Shown piece by piece: positions 44,575 through 53,383 of a stretch of 64,000 bases of DNA. Within the stretch, counting starts at the first letter, position 1. Each line of letters opens with the position of its first letter. Location of the stretch: NCBI GenBank assembly GCA_963841415.1, contig CAWJCN010000006.1:124001-188000 (forward strand). The letters are read 5' to 3'. A program made the position numbers and the translations under genes. A model generated the notes under the pieces. The model made no database searches. It had not been told where the DNA came from and worked only from the letters and a program-made list of their open reading frames with translations. The DNA comes from DASUAS01 sp963841415 (GTDB lineage: Bacteria > Actinomycetota > Acidimicrobiia > IMCC26256 > DASPTH01).

Positions 44575-45347
44575 CGGAAGTACTTGTCCCGAGCTTCGTC
44601 GGTGGGCTCGGCATCCGGCTCTGGGTCGACGGTGATCTCGCCCTCGGCCGCGCCGAGATCCAGCCCGAGTACTTCAAGCCCGGCACCGACCGCGTGCGCC
44701 TGGGGGTGCTGGCGACGCTAGTCGACATGGTCGCGGGCTCGCCCGCGCACGCCATCATCAACCCGACCGTCGACCTGCGGGTCACGTTGCTCGCGCCCGT
44801 GCCCACCGACGGCGCCATCGAGCTCGTCACCTCTCCGGTGAAGAGCGGGCGTCAGCTCTTCGTGGGCGAGACGCTCCTCCACACCGGCGATCCCGACCGC
44901 GCGTTCGCGCGTTCGGTGTGCACGTTCATCAACAAGCCGCTCGACGCCGAGCGCAGCGACGGCATCTTCCCGGTGGGCCAGCTCGGGCACGACAGCTTCG
45001 ACGAGTCACTGCAGATCCGGGAGACGGAGCCGGGCGTCTACGAGATGGACAACCACGACGTCGTGCGCAACGGCGCCAACGGCACCGTGCAGGGCGGCGC
45101 GCAGGCGTTGCTCGCGGAGCTCACCGGCGAGCGCGCGCTCGATCACATCGATTTGGAACACGAGCACCACGCGGTCGACCTCGAGATCCGCTACCTCAAC
45201 CGCGTGCGCACCGGCCCCGTGCAGGCGACCGCCGAGGTGCTGGCCGGTGGGTACGACGGCCAGTGGGTGCGGACGGTGATCCACGAGCCGGCGGCCAACG
45301 GCCGGATCGTGTCGCTCACCACCTTGCAGTTCCGCGCCGTCTCGTGA
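44571..45347 (+). CDS. Double-hotdog thioesterase-like protein
   Basis: This 258-residue protein seems to have two PaaI-type hotdog domains in tandem. The first has LATLVDMVAGSPAHAIINPT near residue 48 and VDLRVTLLAPVP after it. The second has GTVQGGAQALLAELTGERAL near 170 and DLEIRYLNRVRTGPVQATAE near 203. These are the central helix and the strand that carries the thioesterase site. A role in acyl-CoA hydrolysis is inferred; the substrate is unknown. The start overlaps the small gene before it and the stop overlaps the RNase D-like GTG. Confidence 0.82.
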   Translation: MTEVLVPSFVGGLGIRLWVDGDLALGRAEIQPEYFKPGTDRVRLGVLATLVDMVAGSPAHAIINPTVDLRVTLLAPVPTDGAIELVTSPVKSGRQLFVGETLLHTGDPDRAFARSVCTFINKPLDAERSDGIFPVGQLGHDSFDESLQIRETEPGVYEMDNHDVVRNGANGTVQGGAQALLAELTGERALDHIDLEHEHHAVDLEIRYLNRVRTGPVQATAEVLAGGYDGQWVRTVIHEPAANGRIVSLTTLQFRAVS

Positions 45348-46496
45348 CCGTCGAGCCGGCCGAGCGGGTCGAGGCGCGCTGGGTCGACGACGACCGCGCC
45401 CTCGCCGAGCTGATCGCCCGGCTGCTCGACGAGCCGGCGTACGGGCTCGACACCGAGTTCCTCTCCGAGCGCACGTATTGGCCGCAGCTCTGCCTGGTGC
45501 AGGTGTCGTGGGCGAAGGGCGTCGCGCTGGTCGATCCACTGGCGTGCGACGTGCGCGCGCTGGAAGCGGTGCTGCGGGCGCCGGCCACGATGATCACGCA
45601 CGCGGGTGCGAGTGACCTCCCGATCCTCGAGCGCGCGGTCGGCGCGCGTCCGTCGGCGTTGTTCGACGTGCAGCTCGCGGCCGGGTTCGTGGGGTTGGGC
45701 CTGCCGTCGCTGGGCTCACTGGTCTCGGTGCTGCTCGGCATCCGGCTCGACAAGTCGGAGCAGCTGGCCGACTGGTCGGCCCGCCCGCTGAGTGATGCGA
45801 CGCGCCGCTATGCGGCGGCCGACGTCGAGCACCTCTTCCCCCTCACCCTCGAGCTCGAGCACCGGCTGCAGGAGCTCGGGCGCGAGAAGTGGGCGACGAA
45901 CGAGTGCGAGGTGCTGCGCACCAACGCCGATCGCCGCGTCGATCCCGACAGCGCGTGGTGGAAGATCAAGGGTGCGTCGTCGATGCGCGGCGAGAAGGCG
46001 CGCGTCGCGCAGTCCGTCGCGGCGTGGCGGGAGGGACGCGCGCAGCGGCTCGACATGCTGCCGCGCTTCGTGCTGCCCGACCTCGCGCTGGCCGCGGTCG
46101 TCGGTCGCCCGCCGCGCACGCGCGACCAGCTCTTCGCGCTGCGCGGCGTCAACCGTCTCTCGAACGACGTCGCCCGCGAGTTGCTGGAGGCCGTCGAAGC
46201 CGGACGCGAGATGCCGCGCGAGCGACTGCGCCTCCCCGAGAAGTACGACGACGGGCCCGAGCTCGACGCCGCGGTCGCGCTGCTCGTCGCTTACGTCGGC
46301 GAGCTCGCCGCGGGAGCGCATCGAGAAGCAGCTGCTGGCGACGCGCGAGGACGTCAAGGCGTTGGTGTACGGGCGGCCTTCACGGCTCGACTCCGGTTGG
46401 CGCGCCGAGCTCGTGGGCGACGCCCTCCACCGCCTCCTCGACGGCCAGGCCGTCATCCGCCTCACCGACAAGGGCCGCCACCTCCGCCTGGAGTAG
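45344..46496 (+). CDS. RNase D-like 3'-5' exonuclease (frameshifted near 46315)
   Basis: GTG 45344 overlaps the thioesterase stop. The DEDD exonuclease domain is clear: YGLDTEFLSERTYWPQLCLV near residue 30 (DxE), ITHAGASDLPILERAVG near 85, and DATRRYAAADVEHLFPLTLE near 150 (YxxxD). An HRDC domain follows (residues about 215-290, LFALRGVNRLSNDVARELLE). Near 46315 the frame changes by one base; the next frame supplies RERIEKQLLATREDVKALVY and ends DKGRHLRLE at 46496, the usual C-terminus. It trims 3' ends of structured RNAs such as tRNA precursors. About 384 residues when corrected. Confidence 0.85.
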
Positions 46497-46525
46497 CTCG
46501 CCCCACGCCGACACCAGAAGCGAGG

Positions 46526-47029
46526 GTGGCGCGGTGGCTCTTGTGGGAGAGCACGGAAAGCGACGACGTGCTCGAGAGGATCGAGGCGAACGACGCCCAG
46601 GAGCCGATCGAGAACGCCGAGCATGCGGAGCCGATCGAGCCGACGGACAGGAACGATCCCACCGACCCGATCGAGAACGACGAGCCGACCGACCCGATCG
46701 AGCAGAACGAGTCCTTCGACCACAGCGACCAGCCGGTGCGGCGGGTGCTCCCGATTTCAGATTTCATCTTCTGCGACCCCGAGGAGATGTCCCATCGCTC
46801 GACCTGCCCGCTTCCGCCGCGTCGAGCTCACGCGCAGCTCGCTGTAGCCGGCCGCGGTCTTCATGCCGTACCGCGGGCGTGCACTGCTTGGTACGTACGT
46901 TCACCGATCGGCTACGAGCACGTCGAGGGCGCGGGCTTGCCCGCGACGCGGTCCTTCATCCACGCGGCGACGTCGTCCTGCGCGGCGGTGATGATGGAGC
47001 CGTGCGTCGCGCCGTCGTACACCCGGTAG
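46526..47029 (+). CDS. Possible acidic repeat protein
   Basis: From GTG 46526 an open frame begins MARWLLWESTESDDVLERIE and continues into an acidic stretch with repeated DPTDPIENDE and EPTDPIEQNE units (bases about 46655-46710, a 27-base near-repeat). The later part overlaps the lipase gene on the other strand by 118 bases and loses composition bias. It may be real only as far as about 46780, with a frame error before its stop, or may be a low-complexity spacer. The rest of the gap 46497-46911 shows nothing else. Confidence 0.35.
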   Translation: MARWLLWESTESDDVLERIEANDAQEPIENAEHAEPIEPTDRNDPTDPIENDEPTDPIEQNESFDHSDQPVRRVLPISDFIFCDPEEMSHRSTCPLPPRRAHAQLAVAGRGLHAVPRACTAWYVRSPIGYEHVEGAGLPATRSFIHAATSSCAAVMMEPCVAPSYTR

Positions 47030-48081
47030 TCGACGGTGTCGCCCGCGGCGCACGCCTTGGCGTCGAACGCGTCGGTGAGGACCTTCGGGATCGTGGTGTC
47101 GGCCGATCCCTGCACGATGAGCAGCGGCGCGCCCGCGGGCCGGTTGCCGGCCGAGTTTCGGCGGAGCAAGTCCGCGATCGACGGGATCGACAGCGGGTCG
47201 TGCGCGAGCATGCTCGGCCCGCTCACCCCTCGGAACGCTTCCATCACCGCGTCGGAGCACTGCGTGAGGGTGACGTCGGCCTTGCTCAATGCCTCGGGTG
47301 TGAGCACCGACGCCGGATCGGCCTGTGGGTACGTGGCGTGGTACCCCTCGATGCCCATCACGAGGTAGCCGGCGCCACCGTTGATGCTGCCGGCCAGCGG
47401 CAGGATCTTCTCCACGTCGGCGGCGGGCGCGGCGGCGGCCACGCCCAACACGTCGAGCTCGGGCGCGTACGCGTGCGCCAGCTCGCCCGCGAACAGCGCC
47501 GCCTGCCCGCCCTGCGAGTGACCGGCCACGAGCACGCGGTCGCTCGCGCCGGACCCCGACAGCGCACGCGCCGCACGCGCGGCGTCGAGCACGCTGCGCC
47601 CCTCGCTCTCCCCGACGAGGTACGGGTGCACGCCGGGCGTACCGAGGCCCTCGTAGTCGGTCGCGGCCACCACGTACCCGGCGTCGACGAACTGCTTGAC
47701 GTACGGCACGAGCGACGCGGCGCCGGCGTTCCTCGACGGTGCGCACGCGTCGGCAAGGCCAATGGTGCCGTGCGCCCAGGTGACGACCGGGCGACGGCCC
47801 TTCGGCGCATCAGCGTTCGGTGCGACGACGACGCCCGACACCGCGATGTCGCGACGGTCGACCGACCGTGAGTGGTAGAGCACCCTCCACGCCTTGGCGC
47901 CGGACGGCGCCGCGATCGGCATGGAGCGGATGACGGTGCCCGGCGCCTTCTTCGCCATGTTGGCGGGCGGCGTGGAGAAGTCGTCGCCCTGCTTCACTGC
48001 GGCGCCGGCCGTGGGCAGGACCGACGCGAGGACCAGGCCCATCGTCGCCAGCACCACCGCAATGACACGAACCTGACGCAC
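46912..48081 (-). CDS. Secreted lipase/esterase (LIP family)
   Basis: This 389-residue enzyme has a signal peptide (MRQVRVIAVVLATMGLVLAS, cleavage near AGAA) and an alpha/beta hydrolase domain of the secretory lipase (LIP) type. RPVVTWAHGTIGLADACAPS (oxyanion region) is near residue 98, LVAGHSQGGQAALFAGELAH (nucleophile Ser) near 195, LLIVQGSADTTIPKVLTDAF (Asp) near 320 and VYDGATHGSIITAAQ (His) near 358. Two Cys pairs probably form disulfides (ACAPS, TQCSD, KACAAG, PSTCS). It hydrolyses lipids or esters outside the cell. Confidence 0.9.
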   Translation of the reverse strand: MRQVRVIAVVLATMGLVLASVLPTAGAAVKQGDDFSTPPANMAKKAPGTVIRSMPIAAPSGAKAWRVLYHSRSVDRRDIAVSGVVVAPNADAPKGRRPVVTWAHGTIGLADACAPSRNAGAASLVPYVKQFVDAGYVVAATDYEGLGTPGVHPYLVGESEGRSVLDAARAARALSGSGASDRVLVAGHSQGGQAALFAGELAHAYAPELDVLGVAAAAPAADVEKILPLAGSINGGAGYLVMGIEGYHATYPQADPASVLTPEALSKADVTLTQCSDAVMEAFRGVSGPSMLAHDPLSIPSIADLLRRNSAGNRPAGAPLLIVQGSADTTIPKVLTDAFDAKACAAGDTVDYRVYDGATHGSIITAAQDDVAAWMKDRVAGKPAPSTCS

Positions 48082-48164
48082 GGATCGAGCGTAGGGCTCC
48101 CGAGGTCGGAATGGGCTCCGCGGGGAATGGTGTCCAGCCCCGCCGCGCCGACAGACTGCACCGC

Positions 48165-49087
48165 ATGTTCACCATCGGTCGCAACTTCCACGTCATCCAC
48201 ATGACCGAGGACATGGCGACGCTCGACGCCTGGTACGACGACGTGTTCTCCGTCAACCGCTGGATCGCCGACAACTACAACCCCGACCTGCACCGGTACG
48301 CGTCGCTCGTCGGCATCGGTGACCTCTGCATCGAACCCATGCAGCCGGCGTTCGAGGACGACGGGTGGAACAAGGCCCCGATCGGCCGCTACTACGAACG
48401 AGCGGGCACCAGTTGGCACTCGATCGCGTGGTACGTCGACGACATCGAGGGACTCACCGAGCTGCGCGACGCGCTCGAAGCCGCGGGTGTCGAGCTGCTC
48501 GCGCTCCTCGGCGGCAAGCTCGAGCACGATCCCGACGCGCCGGAGGACCGACCGATCTTCACGCACCCCGACAGCACGGTCACCCAGCTCGAGTTCATGG
48601 TGCCGACGTCGATGCTCTACGACCCGCGCCTGCACGTGTCGTACCCGCGACGTGGTGGCACGACACGCACCCGCTCCACATCCGCAAGGCGTCACACCTC
48701 ACGCTGGCGACGCGCGACCTCGAACGTGCACGCGACCTCTACGTCGACGTGATCGGTGGCCGGTTGCTCCACGAGGGCGAGAACGACCTGCTCCGGACGC
48801 GGAGCGCGTACGTCGCGGTGGGGCGCGACGACGTCGTCGAGCTGGCCGAGCCGCTCGAAGCCGACTCGCCGATCGGCGAGTACGTCGAGGCCCACCACCA
48901 CGGCCTGTTCGCGGTGTGGTTGCAGGTCGAGGACCTCGCCGGCGCCACCCGCTACCTGGCGTCGAAGAAGGTCGGCTGGAGCATCGAGGACGCCACCAGC
49001 TTCCTCTCCGACCCCGAGACCACGCAGGGCGCGTGCTGGGGCGTGACCACCGCTGCCATCCCCGGCGACACCCGCGCCGACTGGTAG
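48165..49087 (+). CDS. Two-domain VOC-family protein (frameshifted near 48653)
   Basis: ATG 48165 begins MFTIGRNFHVIHMTEDMATL, a glyoxalase/VOC fold with metal-type His in FHVIHMT and TSWHSIAWYVDDIEGLTEL. After HVSYPR near 48653 the frame changes by one base. The next frame gives DTHPLHIRKASHLTLATRDL, a second VOC domain with HHHGLFAVWLQVEDL, ending TTAAIPGDTRADW at 49087. So the gene codes for two VOC domains (about 305 residues), as in ring-cleavage dioxygenases or lactoylglutathione-lyase-like proteins. The activity cannot be told. Confidence 0.75.
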
Positions 49088-49136
49088 CGGACTCGCCACG
49101 ACGGCTCGGCGCAATGTAGCGCCGCCAATCCCGGGG

Positions 49137-50407
49137 TCAGGCCGAGGTCCACTCCTCGGCCAGCGGGGTGGCGTCGAGAGCCTCGATGCCCTCCCCCGTG
49201 GGGGCACCGAACGGACCCGTCTCGTCGATCGAGACGACCGGGTCCTTCCCCCGGCTCCACGACGCCACCGCCGCGATCAGGCACATCACCAGCGCGGCCA
49301 CGAACACGATCGCCATCGCGTCGATGAACGGCCCCGAGATGAGGTGTGGGAAGAACGAACGCCCGGTGAGCAGGTGCGCCTGCGCGCGCGTCAGGTGCGA
49401 GAGCGTCGCCGGGCCGAGCAACTTCTGGATCGGGTTGTAGCCGAGGAACGCCGCGAACAGCAGACCGACCGGGGGCAGGTGCGCCAAGCGCGAAGCGGTC
49501 GCGTGCGACACGCCGTGCGCGGTGAGGCCCGCCGTCATCGTCGGGAGCCGGCGACGAACGCACGGATCTTGAAGAGCTCGAGGTTGAACATCGGCTCCTC
49601 GACCCGTCGTTCGATCAGCACGAACACCACCAGCAACGCAACGCCGCCGATGAGCTCGGCGAGCACCGAAGGACTGGTCCAGCCCATCGCGTGACCGCCG
49701 TAGGGCTGGATGCCGTACGTGATGCCGACGAGCACGAGGATGAGACCGAGGGCGAACGTGATGTTGCCCGACCAGTCCATGCGGGCTTCGCGGCGGGCGC
49801 CGACCTCGCGCAGCTTGAGGTAGGCCCACACCGTCCCGAACACGCCGACCGGCACGTTCACCCAGAAGATGAGGCGCCAATCGATGTCGGCGAGCAGCCC
49901 GCCGATCACCAGGCCGAAGAACTGCCCGGCGATCGCCGCGACCATGTTGATGCCCATTGCCATGCCGCGCTGCGTCGCAGGGAACGCGTCGGTGAGGATG
50001 GCGGTCGAGTTGGCGAGCAGCAGCGCGCCGCCGACGCCCTGTACGACACGGAAGCCGATCAGCCACAGCGCGCCCTGCGATCCGGTGAACGGCGTGAGCG
50101 ACAACAGGATCGACGCGATCGTGAAGATGAGGAAGCCCGCGTTGTACATGCGCACACGCCCATACATGTCGCCCAGGCGACCGAAGGTGACGACGAGCAC
50201 CGCAGTCACCACGAGGTAGCCCATCAGCATCCAGAGCAGGTAGCTGACGTTGCTCGGTTCCAGTGGGTCGAGGTGGATGCCGCGGAAGATCGCGGGCAGC
50301 GAGATGAGCACGATCGACGAGTCGAGCGCGGCCATGAACACGCCGAGCGTCGTGTTCGACAGCGCGGTCCACTTGTAGCGGGGGCTGACGGTTGCCTGCG
50401 GCGTCAC
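49137..50407 (-). pseudogene. DHA2-type MFS transporter with internal deletion
   Basis: GTG 50407 overlaps the MarR stop. The first 290 residues have the N-terminal transport half: NTTLGVFMAALDSSIVLISL (motif with D-S), GRLGDMYGRVRMYNAG (motif A) and RVVQGVGGALLLANST. It reaches NLELFKIRAFVAG near 49548 and then, after a frame change, jumps to LPTMTAGLTAHGVSHATASR and LGYNPIQKLLGPATLSHLTR, parts that in homologues lie about 190-200 residues further on. So roughly five to six membrane helices are missing. It is a real deletion, an assembly collapse, or both; the product would not be a working pump. Confidence 0.75.
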
Positions 50408-50898
50408 GTCGCGTGCTCCACGCGGACGAAGTCGTCGGCGAGACGGCCGAGCAGTGCCGCGAGGTGGGTGCGGTCGGCATCGTCCCACGCGGCGAGCACG
50501 TCAGTGATGAGGTCGTGGCGCGCGGCGCGGGCCTTCTCCATCACCACACGGCCGGCCGGGGTGAGCGAGACCGCCTGGGCGCGGCCGTCGTCGGGGTCGG
50601 CGGTGCGGGCCACGAAGCCGGCCTGGTCGAGCACGCTCACGTGGCGGCTCATCGTCGACGGGTCGACGCCCACCTGTTCGGCCAACGTCGTCGTGCGCAC
50701 CGGCTCGCGCTCGGCGACGGCCCGCAGCACGACGTAGCGCGCCCGGTCGAGGGGGATGTCGGCGCTGCCGGCGATCTGGCGCCAGGTGCGGGGGGAGGAG
50801 AGGTAGCGCACGAGCGGGATGAGGGCGTTCTCGACGTCGTCGACCGTGCTGTCGATCGCGGTGTCGCCGGTGCTCTCGGGGACGGCGTCGGTCGGCAT
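50404..50898 (-). CDS. MarR-family regulator
   Basis: The preferred start is ATG 50898 (MPTDAVPESTGDTAIDSTVD), giving 164 residues; a longer start at 50922 would lie inside the probable operator. The winged helix has LDRARYVVLRAVAEREPVRT, then LAEQVGVDPSTMSRHVSVLD (recognition helix) and DPDDGRAQAVSLTPAG (wing). MarR proteins repress efflux genes and release DNA on binding small phenolic or cationic ligands. The stop overlaps the MFS start, so it controls and is co-translated with the damaged transporter gene. Confidence 0.9.
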   Translation of the reverse strand: MPTDAVPESTGDTAIDSTVDDVENALIPLVRYLSSPRTWRQIAGSADIPLDRARYVVLRAVAEREPVRTTTLAEQVGVDPSTMSRHVSVLDQAGFVARTADPDDGRAQAVSLTPAGRVVMEKARAARHDLITDVLAAWDDADRTHLAALLGRLADDFVRVEHAT

Positions 50899-50910
50899 CC
50901 GTCGAGTATA

Positions 50911-50925
50911 TGCGTGTACCACGCA
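50911..50925. promoter_or_regulatory. Probable MarR operator
   Basis: TGCGTG-TAC-CACGCA is a perfect 6-base inverted repeat with a 3-base spacer, 13 bases before the preferred MarR ATG (50898) and 18 bases before the divergent GTG at 50943. Its location suits autorepression and possibly control of the divergent gene. Confidence 0.65.
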
Positions 50926-50942
50926 ACTAACTAGCGTGACCT

Positions 50943-51476
50943 GTGTCGGCAGGCCTCAAGGCCCGGCTCCGGGCGCCGACGAACTCGGACATGAGCGCAG
51001 CCGCAGTCCTCCCCCTCCGGGCGCCGGAGCTCCCCGACGTCCTGGACCGCCTCGGTCCCGCGTGGATCCGGGTCGACCACGTGCCGTTCGGCGCGAGCGT
51101 CGACGTCGAGCACGTGCTGCTGTCCACCGAGGGGCTGGCCGTGGTGACGACGGTCGAGTCGGTGCCGGCGACGCAGCACCCGATCTCGGAAGCTCGCTGG
51201 CGGGCCCGCAAGGTCGGCGCGTTGCTCGGCCAAGTCGCGCGGGTGCCGGCGCGGCCGGTGCTCGTCGTGTCCGGCGCGGAGGCGATCGGGTACGGCATGC
51301 AGGACGGCGTGCTCGTGGCGCGCGCCGAGGACGCGGTGGGCTGGCTCGCGCACCCATCGTGGAGCTCGGTGACGATCCCGCCCGAGCACGTCGGCGCCAT
51401 GGTCGACGTCCTGGTACGTCACACGCAGCGCACCGAAACGGTCATCAGCACCTACCGCGTACGCGCCGTCGGCTGA
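50943..51476 (+). CDS. Uncharacterised protein, NERD-like fold
   Basis: This 177-residue protein starts at GTG 50943, or at ATG 50991 (MSAAAVLPLRAPELPDVL). The middle has VDHVPFGASVDVEHVLLSTE and GLAVVTTVESVPATQHPISE, an arrangement like the nuclease-related NERD domain (a hydrophobic strand, then D-x-D/E-H, then another strand). The catalytic Glu-x-Lys is replaced by ESVPAT, so an active nuclease is doubtful. ARPVLVVSGAEAIGYGMQDG and VGAMVDVLVRHTQRTETVIS follow. The function is unknown. It is divergent from the marR gene. Confidence 0.6.
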   Translation: MSAGLKARLRAPTNSDMSAAAVLPLRAPELPDVLDRLGPAWIRVDHVPFGASVDVEHVLLSTEGLAVVTTVESVPATQHPISEARWRARKVGALLGQVARVPARPVLVVSGAEAIGYGMQDGVLVARAEDAVGWLAHPSWSSVTIPPEHVGAMVDVLVRHTQRTETVISTYRVRAVG

Positions 51477-51552
51477 CGACTGCGCGCTTCGGCGCGACGC
51501 ACGCAGCTGCGCCGGGGTGGGCGATCGCGCGCGGCGAACGTATCGTCGGGGC

Positions 51553-53268
51553 ATGCGCACGCGCGCCGGATCGCTCGCGGACCTGCGCCGGGAAGGTCGG
51601 TTGCTCGCCAAGGTCGGCGCCCTCCCAGTCGTGGTGTTCTGGGACGAGGACCGGGCGTGGGCGATCGAGGACCGCTGCCCACACATGGGCTTCCCGTTGC
51701 ACCAGGGGACGGTGGAGTCGGGGCTCGTCACCTGTCATTGGCACCACGCGCGCTTCGACCTGGTCACCGGCTGCACCCTCGATCCCTTCGCCGACGACGC
51801 CCGCGGCTTCGACGTGACGGTCGACGGCGACGACGTGTTCGTCGACGCCCGCCGCGCCGGCGACCCCGTCGACCACCTGTTCCAGCGGCTCGGCGACGGG
51901 CTCGAGACCGGGCTGTCGCTCGTGCTCGCGAAGTCGGTGCTCGGTCTGCTCGACGCCGGCGTCGCGCCCGAGGACATCGTGCGCCGCGGCATCGAGTTCG
52001 GGACGCGCTACCGCGACGCGGGTTGGGGCGCCGGGCTGACCGTGCTGGTCGCGATGGCCAACGTGCTGCCGATGCTCGAGTCGGACGACCGCGCCCTCGC
52101 GCTGGTGCATGGCCTCGCCTTCGTCGCCCGCGACACCCGCGCGCACGCGCCCCGCTTCCCGGTGCGCGCGTTCGGCGCGGATGGTGACCTCGAGCCGGCA
52201 CGCCTGGCGTCGTGGTACCGGCGCTTCGTGGAGACGCGTTCGGGCGACTCCGCCGAGCTCGTCCTCACGACCGCGCTCGCCGAGCCGGGTAGCCTCGGTG
52301 ACGTCGAGCGCATGATGTTCGCGGCGGTCACCGACCACGTGTTCGTCGACGGAGGCCACACCATCGACTTCACCAACAAGGCGTTCGAGTCGTTGGGCTA
52401 CGTGGGTCAACGCGCGGCCGGCGACGTGTTGCCGACGCTGGCGCGCGGCACCGCCGCCGCGAGTTGGTCGGAGCAGAGCGGCACCTGGCGGCACCCGCAC
52501 GATCTCAAGGAGCTCGTCGAGCGCACGCAGCCGCGGCTCGACGCCGCCCTGTCCACCGGCGCCACCCGTCATGGGCAGTTCGACGCCGTCGCCGAGCTCG
52601 GCTGGCAGCTTCTCGACGAGGACCCCGAGCGCGTCATCGACGCGCTCCTCGACGCCGTCACGGCCGGGGCGGATCCCACGCAGCTCGGGCGCGCGCTCGC
52701 GTTCGCGGCCGCGCTGCGCATCACGCGCTTCCACACCCAGAACGACTTCGGCGATTGGGACACCGTCCACCACGCCTTCACCGCCGCGCACACGCTGCAC
52801 TCCGCGATGGGCCGCGTGCCCACACGCGAGCTGCACCGCGGCCTCGTGCACGGCGCGCTGCGCATCTACCTCGACCGGTTCCTCAACGTGCCCGCGGCGC
52901 GCCTCCCCGACACGACCCGCGGTGATCTCGCCGACCTCGACGACTGCTGGGAGGTGCAGGGCGGGGTCGATCGCGCCGGCGCCGTCGTCGCCGGATACCT
53001 CCGCGGCGGCGGTGACCCCGCGGCGTTGATCGCCGTCCTCGGGCGGGCTCTGCTGCGCGAGGACGCCGAGTTCCACTGGTACCAGGTGTTCGAGGCCGCC
53101 GTGAGCGAGCACTCCTCGTGGCCGGCGGGCTGCGAGGAGGGCGTGCTGATCCTCGCCGGGCTGGCCCGGTTCCTCGCCGCCCACACGCCCACGCGGCGGG
53201 AGTTGTCGCGCGTCGTCGACATCGCCACCCGCCTCCGTCGCGGCGAGGAGCTCTTCGAGGAAGTGTGA
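51553..53268 (+). CDS. Rieske [2Fe-2S] protein with large helical domain
   Basis: ATG 51553 gives 571 residues. The first 100 residues are a complete Rieske domain: DRCPHMGFPLHQG with Cys42 and His44, and LVTCHWHHARFDL with Cys61 and His64. The remaining 470 residues are mostly helical and contain recurring His-bearing helices: TRFHTQNDFGDWDTVHHAFT, then LHRGLVHGALRIYLDRF and EFHWYQVFEAAVSEHSSWP. I do not recognise this domain; a questin-oxidase-like (Baeyer-Villiger) fold is one thought. No ring-hydroxylating mononuclear-iron motif is apparent. It may be a standalone oxidase with its electron-transfer domain fused. Confidence 0.85.
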   Translation: MRTRAGSLADLRREGRLLAKVGALPVVVFWDEDRAWAIEDRCPHMGFPLHQGTVESGLVTCHWHHARFDLVTGCTLDPFADDARGFDVTVDGDDVFVDARRAGDPVDHLFQRLGDGLETGLSLVLAKSVLGLLDAGVAPEDIVRRGIEFGTRYRDAGWGAGLTVLVAMANVLPMLESDDRALALVHGLAFVARDTRAHAPRFPVRAFGADGDLEPARLASWYRRFVETRSGDSAELVLTTALAEPGSLGDVERMMFAAVTDHVFVDGGHTIDFTNKAFESLGYVGQRAAGDVLPTLARGTAAASWSEQSGTWRHPHDLKELVERTQPRLDAALSTGATRHGQFDAVAELGWQLLDEDPERVIDALLDAVTAGADPTQLGRALAFAAALRITRFHTQNDFGDWDTVHHAFTAAHTLHSAMGRVPTRELHRGLVHGALRIYLDRFLNVPAARLPDTTRGDLADLDDCWEVQGGVDRAGAVVAGYLRGGGDPAALIAVLGRALLREDAEFHWYQVFEAAVSEHSSWPAGCEEGVLILAGLARFLAAHTPTRRELSRVVDIATRLRRGEELFEEV

Positions 53269-53360
53269 CCGTCCTCGTACGACGCCTCGCGACCTGTGCC
53301 ACGGACAGGCGGGGAACGACGGCCCGACCGGGCTCGGCACCCCGAACGGCACCGCCGCGT

Positions 53361-53383
53361 TCTGACCGACCTGACCGGTCAGA
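53361..53383. terminator. Hairpin between convergent genes
   Basis: TCTGACC (53361-53367) pairs with GGTCAGA (53377-53383) around a nine-base loop, in the gap between the Rieske gene (+) and the flippase-like gene (-). Its right arm overlaps the flippase stop codon. Confidence 0.45.
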
